Shown here piece after piece: positions 45,305-53,355 of a DNA stretch of 64,000 bases. The first letter of the stretch is position 1, and every line of letters begins with the position of its first letter. The position numbers and the translations under genes are program-made. Below the pieces are notes generated by a model. It was not told the origin of the DNA, did no database searches, and saw only the letters and a program-made list of their open reading frames with translations. This DNA is from Paucibacter aquatile (GTDB lineage Bacteria > Pseudomonadota > Gammaproteobacteria > Burkholderiales > Burkholderiaceae_C). The stretch covers positions 2,976,001 to 3,040,000 of the forward strand of contig NZ_POSP01000003.1 in assembly GCF_002885975.1 (NCBI RefSeq), read 5' to 3'.

Positions 45305-45913
45305 ATGAAGCTCTATTACAGCCCTGGCGCCTGCTCTTTGTCCCCGCACATCGCCCTGCGCGAGGCGGGCCTGAGTTTTGATCTGGTGCTGGCCAGCACC
45401 AAGACCAAGAAGCTGCAGGACGGCAGCGATTTCTACGCCATCAATTCCAAGGGTTCGGTGCCTGTGCTGGAGTTGGACAACGGTGAGCGCCTGACCGAAG
45501 GCCCGGCCATCGTCCAGTACATCGCCGACCTGGCGCCCGCCTCGAACCTGGCTCCGGCCGCCGGCAGCATGGCGCGCTACCGCCTGCAGGAATGGCTGAA
45601 CTACATCACCTCCGAGCTGCACAAGGGCTTCTCGCCGCTGTTCAACCCGGCCACGCCGGAAGATTACAAGCCGGTTGCCCGCGCCGCGCTGATGGCGCGT
45701 TTCACCTGGGTCAACGCCCAGCTGGAAGGCAAGCAGTACTTGATGGGCGATCAGTTCACGGTGGCCGATGCCTACCTGTTCGTGGTCAGCAACTGGGGCC
45801 AGTACGTCGGTGTGGACGTCAGCGGCTTCGAGCATTTGGTGGCTTTCCGCGCCCGCGTGGCGGCCCGCCCGGCGGTGCAGGAAGCGATGAAGGCCGAAGG
45901 CTTGCTGAAGTGA
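45305..45913 (+). CDS. Glutathione S-transferase (beta class, GstA-like)
   Basis: 202 residues. The N-terminal thioredoxin-fold domain starts MKLYYSPGACSLSPHIALREAGLSF, with the beta-class Cys10; GSVPVLELDNGERLTEGPAI is the glutathione-binding cis-Pro region. The helical C-terminal domain has QYLMGDQFTVADAYLFVVSNW. It conjugates or reduces electrophiles with glutathione in the cytoplasm. Monocistronic. Confidence 0.94.
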   Translation: MKLYYSPGACSLSPHIALREAGLSFDLVLASTKTKKLQDGSDFYAINSKGSVPVLELDNGERLTEGPAIVQYIADLAPASNLAPAAGSMARYRLQEWLNYITSELHKGFSPLFNPATPEDYKPVARAALMARFTWVNAQLEGKQYLMGDQFTVADAYLFVVSNWGQYVGVDVSGFEHLVAFRARVAARPAVQEAMKAEGLLK

Positions 45914-45917
45914 ACGG

Positions 45918-46023
45918 GTGAACAGGTGAATGGTGAATGGTGAATGGTGAATGGTGGAGCGCAGCCCCTTCACTTGTTCACCTGTTCACTCGTTCACCCC
46001 ACCGTGCACCCGTTCACTTACTC
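45918..46023. repeat. Tandem GTGAATG / GTTCAC repeats with a 13-bp inverted repeat
   Basis: Four uninterrupted copies of GTGAATG lie at 45926-45953. They are followed by several TTCACYYG units (about 45967-46023) that mirror them. GTGAACAGGTGAA (45918-45930) pairs perfectly with TTCACCTGTTCAC (45977-45989), allowing a 13-bp stem. Similar TTCACCCG units occur upstream of the RidA gene (about 60763-60803). Confidence 0.8.
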
Positions 46024-46056
46024 ACTCTTTCAAGTCAGGGATCAGACAATGGCCCC

Positions 46057-46671
46057 ATGTCAACCTCCTGCTCCCCTGTTCACGCCCAGGCCTGCCTGAT
46101 CCTGCAGGCCTATCTGAGCCAGCGCTTTCCCGAAGAAGGCGCGCGGCTGCAAGCCTTGCAGGCCCAGCTGCAAGACCCTGAGGGCGATGCCTTCAACCGC
46201 GCCCAGATGCGCGGCCACATCACCACCAGCGCCATCGTGCTGGACCCCGCCACCCGCCAGCTCCTGCTGATCCATCACAAGACCCTGCAGCGCTGGTTGC
46301 AGCCGGGCGGGCATTTCGAGCCCAACGAGGCGGCCGATCCCCTGCTGGCCTCGGCCCTGCGCGAGGCTCGCGAGGAAACCGGGGTCCAGGCCCTGCAGCC
46401 GCACCCCGAATACGTCGACGCTGGCAGCGGCCTGGCCCTGCCGCTGGACATCGACAGCCATGCCATCCCCGCCAACCCGCGAAAGCAGGAAGGTGCGCAT
46501 TGGCACCATGACTACGCCTACCTGCTGCTGGCCGACAGCCGCGCCCCGCTGCGCCCGCAGCTGGCCGAGGTTCATGCCGCCGCCTGGCAGCCGGTGCGCG
46601 CCTGGGCCGAGGCGCCCGATCTGCGTTTTCAAACGGTGGCGCGCAAGCTGGCGGCGCTGGGCCTGGCTTGA
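46057..46671 (+). CDS. Nudix hydrolase
   Basis: 204 residues from ATG 46057; the frame extends upstream into the repeat tract, but this start fits the family. The Nudix box is present but longer than usual: GGHFEPNE, then AADPLLASAL, then REAREETGV, giving ten instead of seven residues between the Glu and the REUxEExGU core. This variant is known in subfamilies with a GGHxE start. It hydrolyses a nucleoside diphosphate linked to another group; the exact substrate is unknown. Confidence 0.88.
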   Translation: MSTSCSPVHAQACLILQAYLSQRFPEEGARLQALQAQLQDPEGDAFNRAQMRGHITTSAIVLDPATRQLLLIHHKTLQRWLQPGGHFEPNEAADPLLASALREAREETGVQALQPHPEYVDAGSGLALPLDIDSHAIPANPRKQEGAHWHHDYAYLLLADSRAPLRPQLAEVHAAAWQPVRAWAEAPDLRFQTVARKLAALGLA

Positions 46672-46753
46672 GCGGGTGGGCCGCCATGGCTTTCGCCTGC
46701 GGCGGACCTGCCACCTACACTGCGCAGCTTTGCCTGCTTCTGCGCTGCGCCCC

Positions 46754-48712
46754 ATGCCCGATCGCTCTTTTGCTGCTCCCGCCCTGCCTCTGACCCCGCT
46801 GGCCGCCGGCCTGTTGACGATGATGGCGGCTTTGTCTCTGGCTCCGCTGGCCGCGCGCGCCAATGACGCCGCGGTGCAAGCCGCCAGCGATGCCTTCGGC
46901 ACCAGCATCGGCCGCGAGACCATCGGCCTCTACACCAGCGGCAGCGTGCGCGGTTTCTCGCCCACGGCGGCCGGCAATGTGCGCATCGACGGCCTGTACT
47001 TCGACCAGGTCTGGGGCTTGAGCGCGCGCCTGCGCCAGTCCAGCAATGTGCGCGTCGGCCTCTCGGCCCAGGGCTTTGTCTTCCCCGCGCCCACCGGCAT
47101 CGTCGACCTCAGCCTGCGCCGCCCGGACGCCGAGCCCAGCGCGCAGCTGGTGCTGGGCCTGGACCAGTGGCGGGGCCGCTATATCGATCTGGACTTCAGC
47201 CACCCGCTGAGCACCGACGGCCGCTGGGCCGTGACCGGTGGCTTCTCCAAAGCCCATGTCGAATACGGCAACGGCACCGATGGCGAGTTCACCACCGGCA
47301 GCCTTGCGCTCTGGTGGCGACCCGATGTGCACACCGAGGCCATGGTGTTCGCCTCGGCCATCGACACGCCTTACGACCGCATGGGCCCGCAGGTCTCCAG
47401 CGCCACCCCCAGCCTGCCGCCGCTGGGCGAGGCGCGGGTCTTCAAGGGCCCCGACTGGGCGGCTTACAGCGGCGTCGGCCGCAACTATGGTGCCACCTTG
47501 CGCCATGCCTTCAACCCGGCCTGGCAGCTGCGCGCGGGCATCTTCCACTCCGAAAACGACGACCGCGCCAGCTTCAGCAACCTGCTGCTGGGCATGGACG
47601 CGCAGGGCCAGGCCCAGCGCCTGGTGATTGCCGACCCGGCCAGCCGCGTGGCCTCCAACAGCGGCGAGCTGCGCCTGAGCTGGGCCTTCGCCCCGGCGCC
47701 CTGGGCGCAGCGCCTGCATCTGCAGCTGGCCGGCCGCGCCCGCGACCGCCGCACCGGCGGTTCGCAAAGCCTGGACTACGGCACGATGAGCCAGCTCCAG
47801 CCCTTCCAGCCGCCGCAGCCCACCTTTGCCTTCGGCGCGCAAAGCCTGGACGAGGTCAAGCAGCGTTGGCTGGGCCTGTCCTACGAGCTGCGCTGGAACC
47901 AGCAGCTGGAGTTCAATGCCGGCCTGCAGCACAGCGACTACCGCAAGCGCGTCGACCGCCCCGGCCTGCCGCTGACCGAAACTCAAGCCACGCCCTGGCT
48001 CTACAACCTCAGCGCCGCCTGGCATTTCAGCCCCGAGCTGGCGGCCTACGCCGGCCTGACTCGCGGCCTGGAGGAAAGCGGCGTGGCGCCCGGCAACGCC
48101 AGCAACCGCAACCAGGCCCTGCCGGCCATCCTGACCACGCAGATGGATGCCGGCTTGCGCTGGCAGATGAGCCCGCGGTTGAAGCTGGTGGCGGGCGTGT
48201 TCGATGTGCGCAAGCCCTACTACAACCTCGATGCCCAGCAGCTCTACACCGAGCTCGGCGATGTGCGCCACCGCGGCCTCGAGCTCTCGCTGAACGGCCG
48301 GCCGGCGCCCGAGTGGCAGCTGGTGGCCGGTGCGGTGCTGATGCAGCCGCGCGTGCGCGGCGAGGGCGTGGCCCTGGGCCGGGTCGGCCCGCGGCCGGTG
48401 GGCCAGGCCGAGCGCATCCTCAAGCTCAACGCGGTCTATCGCCCGGCCGCACTCGGCGGTTTGAGTTTCGACGCCGGTTTCTCGCACACCGGCCGCATGC
48501 CGGCCACGCGCGACAACCGGGTCGAGCTGCCCGCCCTCAGCGAGCTGGACCTGGGCCTGCGCTGGCCGCTGCAGCTGGGCGGCCAGCCCAGCACCCTGCG
48601 CCTCCTGCTCAGCAATGCCCTGAACCACCGCAGCCTGGAGCTGCGGGGTAGCGGCAGCTATGCCGAACGACAAGGGCGATTGCTGGCCGTGAATCTCAGC
48701 AGCCGCTGGTGA
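46754..48712 (+). CDS. TonB-dependent outer-membrane receptor
   Basis: 652 residues from ATG 46754. A signal peptide ends LAPLAARA. The plug is short (about 40-150) and retains SVRGFSPTAAGNVRIDGLYFDQVWG and GIVDLSLRRP. A 22-strand barrel follows, with repeated aromatic strands, and the C-terminus is LLAVNLSSRW with a final aromatic residue. No TonB box or N-terminal signalling domain is clear. It takes up siderophores or other large ligands with TonB energy. No adjacent transport genes reveal the ligand. Confidence 0.87.
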   Translation: MPDRSFAAPALPLTPLAAGLLTMMAALSLAPLAARANDAAVQAASDAFGTSIGRETIGLYTSGSVRGFSPTAAGNVRIDGLYFDQVWGLSARLRQSSNVRVGLSAQGFVFPAPTGIVDLSLRRPDAEPSAQLVLGLDQWRGRYIDLDFSHPLSTDGRWAVTGGFSKAHVEYGNGTDGEFTTGSLALWWRPDVHTEAMVFASAIDTPYDRMGPQVSSATPSLPPLGEARVFKGPDWAAYSGVGRNYGATLRHAFNPAWQLRAGIFHSENDDRASFSNLLLGMDAQGQAQRLVIADPASRVASNSGELRLSWAFAPAPWAQRLHLQLAGRARDRRTGGSQSLDYGTMSQLQPFQPPQPTFAFGAQSLDEVKQRWLGLSYELRWNQQLEFNAGLQHSDYRKRVDRPGLPLTETQATPWLYNLSAAWHFSPELAAYAGLTRGLEESGVAPGNASNRNQALPAILTTQMDAGLRWQMSPRLKLVAGVFDVRKPYYNLDAQQLYTELGDVRHRGLELSLNGRPAPEWQLVAGAVLMQPRVRGEGVALGRVGPRPVGQAERILKLNAVYRPAALGGLSFDAGFSHTGRMPATRDNRVELPALSELDLGLRWPLQLGGQPSTLRLLLSNALNHRSLELRGSGSYAERQGRLLAVNLSSRW

Positions 48713-48866
48713 GCGAGGGGAGGGGTGTGGGACAATGTTCCACACCATCGTCGCAGCCCTCGGGCTGCATGGACCCTCCACGTTCGTCCATCGCCATGCC
48801 GACCGCCCTGCCGCAGGCCCAGCGCCTGATCTCGATCCGCAGCATCGCCCGGCGGAGCCCTGCCCG

Positions 48867-49712
48867 ATGACTCCGATGATGATGAAAAAGTCCGTCGCCA
48901 CATTGACCCTGGAAGCCAGCCTCAAGGTGATGCGGCCGCTGATCCGCATGCTGGTCAAGCGCGGCGTGGCTTACCCGGCTTTTGCGCAGGCGCTCAAGAC
49001 AGAGTTCCTGGCGGCCGCGCAGCGCGAGCTGCAAGAGCGCCAGATGCCGCAGACCGACAGCGCCTTGAGCCTGCTCTCCGGTGTGCACCGCCGCGATGTG
49101 CGCAACCTGACCCGCCCGGCCGAGCCCAAGGTGGACGAGGCCGAGTTGGCCCGCCCGCTGAGCCTGGCGGCCGAGGTGGTGGGTGTCTGGCTCAATCTGC
49201 CACCTTTTGTCGATGCCCAGGGCCAGCCGCGCGTGTTGCCGCGCAGCGGCAGCGAGGACAGCTTCGACGCCCTGGTCGCCCGGGTCAGCAGCGATGTCCG
49301 CCCGCGCGCGCTGCTCGATGAACTCCTGCGCCTCGGGGGCGTCGAGGAGAGCGCCGAAGGCCTGCGCCTGAACGAGGCGGGCTTCACGCCCCACCAGGGC
49401 ATGGAAGAGATGGCCTGGATGTATGCCAACAATATGAGCGACGCCCTGGCCGCGGCCAGCGCCAATCTGCAGGGCGAGGCCAAGTTCCTGGAACAGGCGG
49501 TGTTCGTGGATGAGATCACCGCAGCTTCCGCCCATCAGCTGCACGAGGTGGCGCGCCAGGCCTGGCCTCAGGCCTTGAAGCAGGTGCTGCGCGAAGCCCA
49601 GATCCGTTTTGATGAAGACGCCAAGACCGCGCCCCGCGGCGACAGAAACCAGCGGGCGCGCTTCGGTGTGTATTTCTATTCTGAATCGATGAACGAGGGG
49701 GAGAAGCCGTGA
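48867..49712 (+). CDS. DUF6502 family protein
   Basis: 281 residues from ATG 48867 (MTPMMMKKSVATLTLEASLK). It is soluble and alpha-helical. The N-terminal region VMRPLIRMLVKRGVAYPAFAQALKTEFLAAA resembles a helix-turn-helix, and LLSGVHRRDVRNL follows. A C-terminal YFYSES strand ends the domain. This matches the DUF6502 pattern, probably DNA-binding but not characterised. It overlaps the following lipoprotein gene by 4 nt (GTGA). Confidence 0.78.
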   Translation: MTPMMMKKSVATLTLEASLKVMRPLIRMLVKRGVAYPAFAQALKTEFLAAAQRELQERQMPQTDSALSLLSGVHRRDVRNLTRPAEPKVDEAELARPLSLAAEVVGVWLNLPPFVDAQGQPRVLPRSGSEDSFDALVARVSSDVRPRALLDELLRLGGVEESAEGLRLNEAGFTPHQGMEEMAWMYANNMSDALAAASANLQGEAKFLEQAVFVDEITAASAHQLHEVARQAWPQALKQVLREAQIRFDEDAKTAPRGDRNQRARFGVYFYSESMNEGEKP

Positions 49713-50269
49713 AACCCAAGCATGTGTTGGCGCTCACGATCGCGGCGCTGTCGAGCGCTTGCGGTCCGGGCGTCGGGGGGACCGGTCGCACCGCCGAGCC
49801 GCGCGAGTTTGCCGTTCAGGCCGGCGCCCAGCCGGTGCCGGTGTGCAGTGCTGCTTGGGCTGGCTTGCTCAACTGCCAGCCGCCGGTGATCAACAGCAAC
49901 GCCGTGGCCGCTGACCACCCGGGCACCACCAAGATCCAGTACGCCAGCGACAGCAGTGCCCAGCCCGAATGGGTGCTCAGCCTCGAGGGCAACAAGATCA
50001 GCCTGGAAGGCGGCTGCCCGCGCGTCAGTTTCACTGGCGAATGGGGCCAGGTGGGCAGCGCAGTGCCGCTGTATTTCGGCGGCTACCTCAACGCCAAGCT
50101 GATCCAGCCGGTGCTGGCCACCGGCGCGGTCAAGGCCCTGCCTCCGTCCAATCTGGAAAGCGTGCCGGGCCTGCAGCTGGAGCTGCGCAGCGAAGACGGC
50201 CAGCTGCTCAACCTCCTGCAACTGCAGAAACTCAGCGGCAACAGCAGCAGCCCACGCAGCTGCCCTTGA
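49709..50269 (+). CDS. Hypothetical lipoprotein
   Basis: 186 residues, GTG start overlapping the DUF6502 stop. The signal ends LTIAALSSACGPGVGGTG (lipobox SSAC, then a Gly-rich linker). The body is beta-rich with three further cysteines (VPVCSAAWAGLLNC, GGCPRVSF). No recognised domain. Its coupling to a DUF6502 gene suggests a joint function. Confidence 0.72.
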   Translation: MKPKHVLALTIAALSSACGPGVGGTGRTAEPREFAVQAGAQPVPVCSAAWAGLLNCQPPVINSNAVAADHPGTTKIQYASDSSAQPEWVLSLEGNKISLEGGCPRVSFTGEWGQVGSAVPLYFGGYLNAKLIQPVLATGAVKALPPSNLESVPGLQLELRSEDGQLLNLLQLQKLSGNSSSPRSCP

Positions 50270-50392
50270 GCGCCTGAGGCCCCCGGGTTTTCAAACTGGG
50301 GGCGTCCGGTGCAAACCCTGAGCGGTGCCCGGCCTGCCGCCGCTGAGAATGACGCGGACACCCCGCAGCTTTGGCGTTAGCTCGGGGTGGTG

Positions 50393-50409
50393 TGTTTCAG
50401 TTTGAAACA
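50393..50409. promoter_or_regulatory. Palindrome upstream of the Ser/Thr kinase gene
   Basis: TGTTTCA-GTT-TGAAACA: perfect 7-bp arms with a 3-bp centre, extended imperfectly by GGTG/CACC flanks (about 50384-50414). It lies 28 bp upstream of the chosen start codon. It resembles half of a parS but lacks the CACGTG core, so an operator or 5' hairpin is more likely. Confidence 0.5.
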
Positions 50410-50437
50410 TCACACCAAGCTTGGGGATGCGCAGCGC

Positions 50438-52747
50438 ATGCGGGACGGGGGTGAGGACAAGTCGACGGTTCAGAGCACCGAGCCCCTGCCTTTGCGGGGC
50501 TGGGTGGACGCACCCCAGTTGCTGCCGAGCGCCGGCCGTGTGGACTTTGCCCGTTATGAGCTGCGCGAGCTGCTGGGCGAGGGCGGCTATGGCGCGGTTT
50601 ACGCCGCCTGGGACAGCCGCCTGCAGCGCAGCGTGGCCCTCAAGCGCCTCAACCTGCAGGTCGGCGCCGCCGGCGATGCCGAGGCCTGGGTGCAGGAGGC
50701 CCGCTTGGCCGCCCGCGTCAGCCATCGCGCCTTCGTTACCGTCTACGACGTCTTCGTCGACCAGGGCGCCGGTCACATCGTCATGGAGCGGGTGCAGGGT
50801 CGCAGCCTCAGCCGTGTGCTGGCGGCCGGCCCGCTGAGCGTGGAGCAGGCCCTGGACTGGGCCCTGCAAGCCAGCGAAGCTCTGGCCGAAGCCCATCAGC
50901 TGAACATCGCCCACGGCGACATCAAGCCCGCCAATCTGATGATCGATGACAGCGGCCGGCTGCGCATCCTCGATTTCGGCGTGGCCCGGCTGATCGACCG
51001 CATGGCCACCCTGGGCCCCGGCGTATCGGGCACCTTCGGCACTTCAGGCGCCAGCGCCCAGCCCCTGTTTTCCGGCACTTTGGCCTATATGGCGCCCGAG
51101 CAGATGCTGGGCCGGCCGGCCAGCGTGGCCAGCGACATCTACGCCCTCGGCCTGGTGCTGGGTGAGATGCTCAGCGGCCAGCGTGCCTTCATGGAACCCG
51201 ACCCTCTGGCCCTGGCCCACCACAAGCTGCATGGCAGCGAGTTGATCCTGGCCCTGCCCGAGCTGCCGCCCGGCCTGGCGCCGCTGGCCGCCCTGGTGCA
51301 GCGCATGGTCAGCCGCCAGCCCGAGCTGCGCCCGGCCAGCATGGCCGAGGTGAACGAGGCCCTGCTCACTCTGCAGGACGGCTGGCTGCCGGGCAGCACC
51401 TTCCCGCGCCCGCGCTCGGTGCCCGCGCCCGCTCGCCCGCTGCTGCAGGCTGAGGGTCTGCCTCCATCGCCTGCCGCGGCCGGCACGCGCCGCTGGTTGT
51501 GGAGCGGGGCGGCGGCCTTGCTGCTGGGCCTGGGCCTGGCCGCCAGCCAGGGCTATCTGCACCTGCCGGGCCAGCCGGCGCCCTGGCCGCAGCGCCTGGC
51601 GCAGGCGGAGCAGCTGATCCAAGGTTCGGACGAAGACTTGGGTGCGCTCGAGCAAGCCCTGGCCTTGCTGGAACAGCTGGCCGCCGAGAAGCCCCAGCAT
51701 GCCTGGGTGCAGGCCACCCTGGCCCTGGCCTATGCCACCCGCTATCACAACGAAAGCGTGGACGAGGCCTGGCTGCAGCGTGCCGATGCCAGCTCGCAGC
51801 TGGCCCTGCGCCACGACCCCATGCTGGCCCTGAGCCATGCGGCCCGTGGCATGGTGCTCAAGCTGCAGGGCCGCAGCGCCGAGGCCGAGTCGGCCTATGC
51901 CAAGGCCTTGCTGCTGGACGGCCAGGATGTGCAGGTGATCAATGGCTACGGCATGTTCCTGACCCGCCAGCGCCGGCTGGACGAAGCACAGCTGCTGTTC
52001 GAGAGCGCGCTCAAGCGCCACCCCCAGGACAGCCGCTTGATGGACAACCTGGGCACGGTGTTTTACGAAAAGGGCGATCTGGCCGCTGCCGAAGCACTGT
52101 TCCGCCGCAGCATCGCCCAGCGTGCCGGCGGGGTGAACAGTTATGCCAATCTGAGCGCGGTGCTGCTGCGCACCGACCGGGCCGATGAAGCCGAGGCCTT
52201 GCTGCAACAAGGCCTGAAGGCCAGGCCCAGCAGCCAGCTCTACACCAACCTCGGCAATCTGCTCTACAACCGCGGCCGATACGTGCAGGCGGCTGAGGCC
52301 TTTGAAGCCGCCTTGTCGGCTGACAAGGGCCGGCCCGGCGACTACCTGATGTGGGCCAACTGGGCCGACACCTTGTTGCTGCTGCCCGGCCGTGGCGAGC
52401 AGGCGCGCGAGGGCTATGGCCGCGCCCTGCAGCTGATCGAGCCCCTGCTGGCGCGCTACCCCAAGGACGCCACCTTGCTCAGCCGTGCCGGCCTCTACGC
52501 CGCGCGCAGCCAGGACCGCCAGCGCGCGGCCGACTGGACGCAGCGCGCCCTGCAGCTGGCGCCGCTGGTGCCCGATGTCCTGTTCCGGGCCAGCCTGGCC
52601 GCCGAACTTTCGGGGCAGCGCGATCTGGCGCTGACCCGATTGCAGCAAGCCCGCGCTGCGGGCTACCCCGCGCATCTCATCGAGCAGGAGCCGACATTGG
52701 CGGCCCTGCGCAGCGAGCGGCGCTATCACCATCAGCAAGCCCAGTGA
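50438..52747 (+). CDS. Ser/Thr protein kinase with C-terminal TPR domain
   Basis: 769 residues from ATG 50438; GTG 50387 would add 17. The kinase domain (about 38-300) has LLGEGGYGAVYAAWD (P-loop), VALKRL (Lys), IAHGDIKPANLMI (catalytic loop with HGD), DFGVARL and YMAPEQ. A membrane helix follows at about 355-375 (LWSGAAALLLGLGLAASQGYL), then a periplasmic TPR region of nine or more repeats, for example AEALFRRSIAQRAGGVNSYA. The family phosphorylates Ser/Thr of partner proteins; TPRs may receive an envelope signal. Confidence 0.92.
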   Translation: MRDGGEDKSTVQSTEPLPLRGWVDAPQLLPSAGRVDFARYELRELLGEGGYGAVYAAWDSRLQRSVALKRLNLQVGAAGDAEAWVQEARLAARVSHRAFVTVYDVFVDQGAGHIVMERVQGRSLSRVLAAGPLSVEQALDWALQASEALAEAHQLNIAHGDIKPANLMIDDSGRLRILDFGVARLIDRMATLGPGVSGTFGTSGASAQPLFSGTLAYMAPEQMLGRPASVASDIYALGLVLGEMLSGQRAFMEPDPLALAHHKLHGSELILALPELPPGLAPLAALVQRMVSRQPELRPASMAEVNEALLTLQDGWLPGSTFPRPRSVPAPARPLLQAEGLPPSPAAAGTRRWLWSGAAALLLGLGLAASQGYLHLPGQPAPWPQRLAQAEQLIQGSDEDLGALEQALALLEQLAAEKPQHAWVQATLALAYATRYHNESVDEAWLQRADASSQLALRHDPMLALSHAARGMVLKLQGRSAEAESAYAKALLLDGQDVQVINGYGMFLTRQRRLDEAQLLFESALKRHPQDSRLMDNLGTVFYEKGDLAAAEALFRRSIAQRAGGVNSYANLSAVLLRTDRADEAEALLQQGLKARPSSQLYTNLGNLLYNRGRYVQAAEAFEAALSADKGRPGDYLMWANWADTLLLLPGRGEQAREGYGRALQLIEPLLARYPKDATLLSRAGLYAARSQDRQRAADWTQRALQLAPLVPDVLFRASLAAELSGQRDLALTRLQQARAAGYPAHLIEQEPTLAALRSERRYHHQQAQ

Positions 52748-52770
52748 CGATTCATCAAGGAGGTTCGAAT

Positions 52771-53262
52771 ATGAAGATGACCAAGGTCCTGAAACTGTCT
52801 TTCAACGGCGAGCAGATCAGCCGCAATCTCGTCTGGGTCAATCCCGGCGAACTCAGCACCCGGCCCGAGAACGCGGGGGCCATCGAGCTGCAGCAAGGCG
52901 ACGATTTCCGTGTCGAGCTGATCATGTCGTTCGCGAACGAGTACGCCGATGTCAACTACACGGTCCGTGAAGCCAAGCTCTACACCGTGCTCAACGAGGC
53001 CGGTGGCAGCAACCAGACCTTGAGCCCCTTCGAGGCGGAGGGCGAGGAGAGCCCCTGGACCACGCTGGCCTTCAGCAGCCCCATGGAAGCCGTGGATGGC
53101 TTATATGTGCTGCGTTCCGACCCGGTCACGGTCAAGGCACCGGCCAGCAAGTCCCTGCGCTGGGAGCTGAGTCTGGTGCTGGTGGCTCTCATCCAAGGGG
53201 GGGTGCCGGCCTTCAACAAGGTCTTGCGCTTCGACCCCGAGGTCGTGGTCACCCAGCGCTGA
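52771..53262 (+). CDS. Hypothetical protein in the kinase operon
   Basis: 163 residues. AAGGAGG lies eight bases upstream of ATG 52771. The sequence is soluble and beta-rich (KVLKLSFNGEQISRNLVWVN; DVNYTVREAKLYTVLNE; LRWELSLVLVALIQGG), with no signal peptide, Cys or known motif. It begins 23 bp after the kinase-TPR gene and ends at a strong terminator, so it is probably a partner or substrate of that kinase (inference). Confidence 0.72.
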   Translation: MKMTKVLKLSFNGEQISRNLVWVNPGELSTRPENAGAIELQQGDDFRVELIMSFANEYADVNYTVREAKLYTVLNEAGGSNQTLSPFEAEGEESPWTTLAFSSPMEAVDGLYVLRSDPVTVKAPASKSLRWELSLVLVALIQGGVPAFNKVLRFDPEVVVTQR

Positions 53263-53293
53263 GCGCCGCGCCGCACGCAGGCATCCGAAAAAG

Positions 53294-53327
53294 AAAAAGC
53301 CGGCTCGCCATCACGAGCCGGCTTTTT
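53294..53327. terminator. Bidirectional Rho-independent terminator
   Basis: A 14-bp stem AAAAAGCCGGCTCG/CGAGCCGGCTTTTT with a 6-nt loop. It has T-runs on both strands and separates the kinase operon from the convergent thioredoxin-fold gene. Confidence 0.92.
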
Positions 53328-53355
53328 GATCGGCGGGGTCGGGCTGCTTGCGCGC

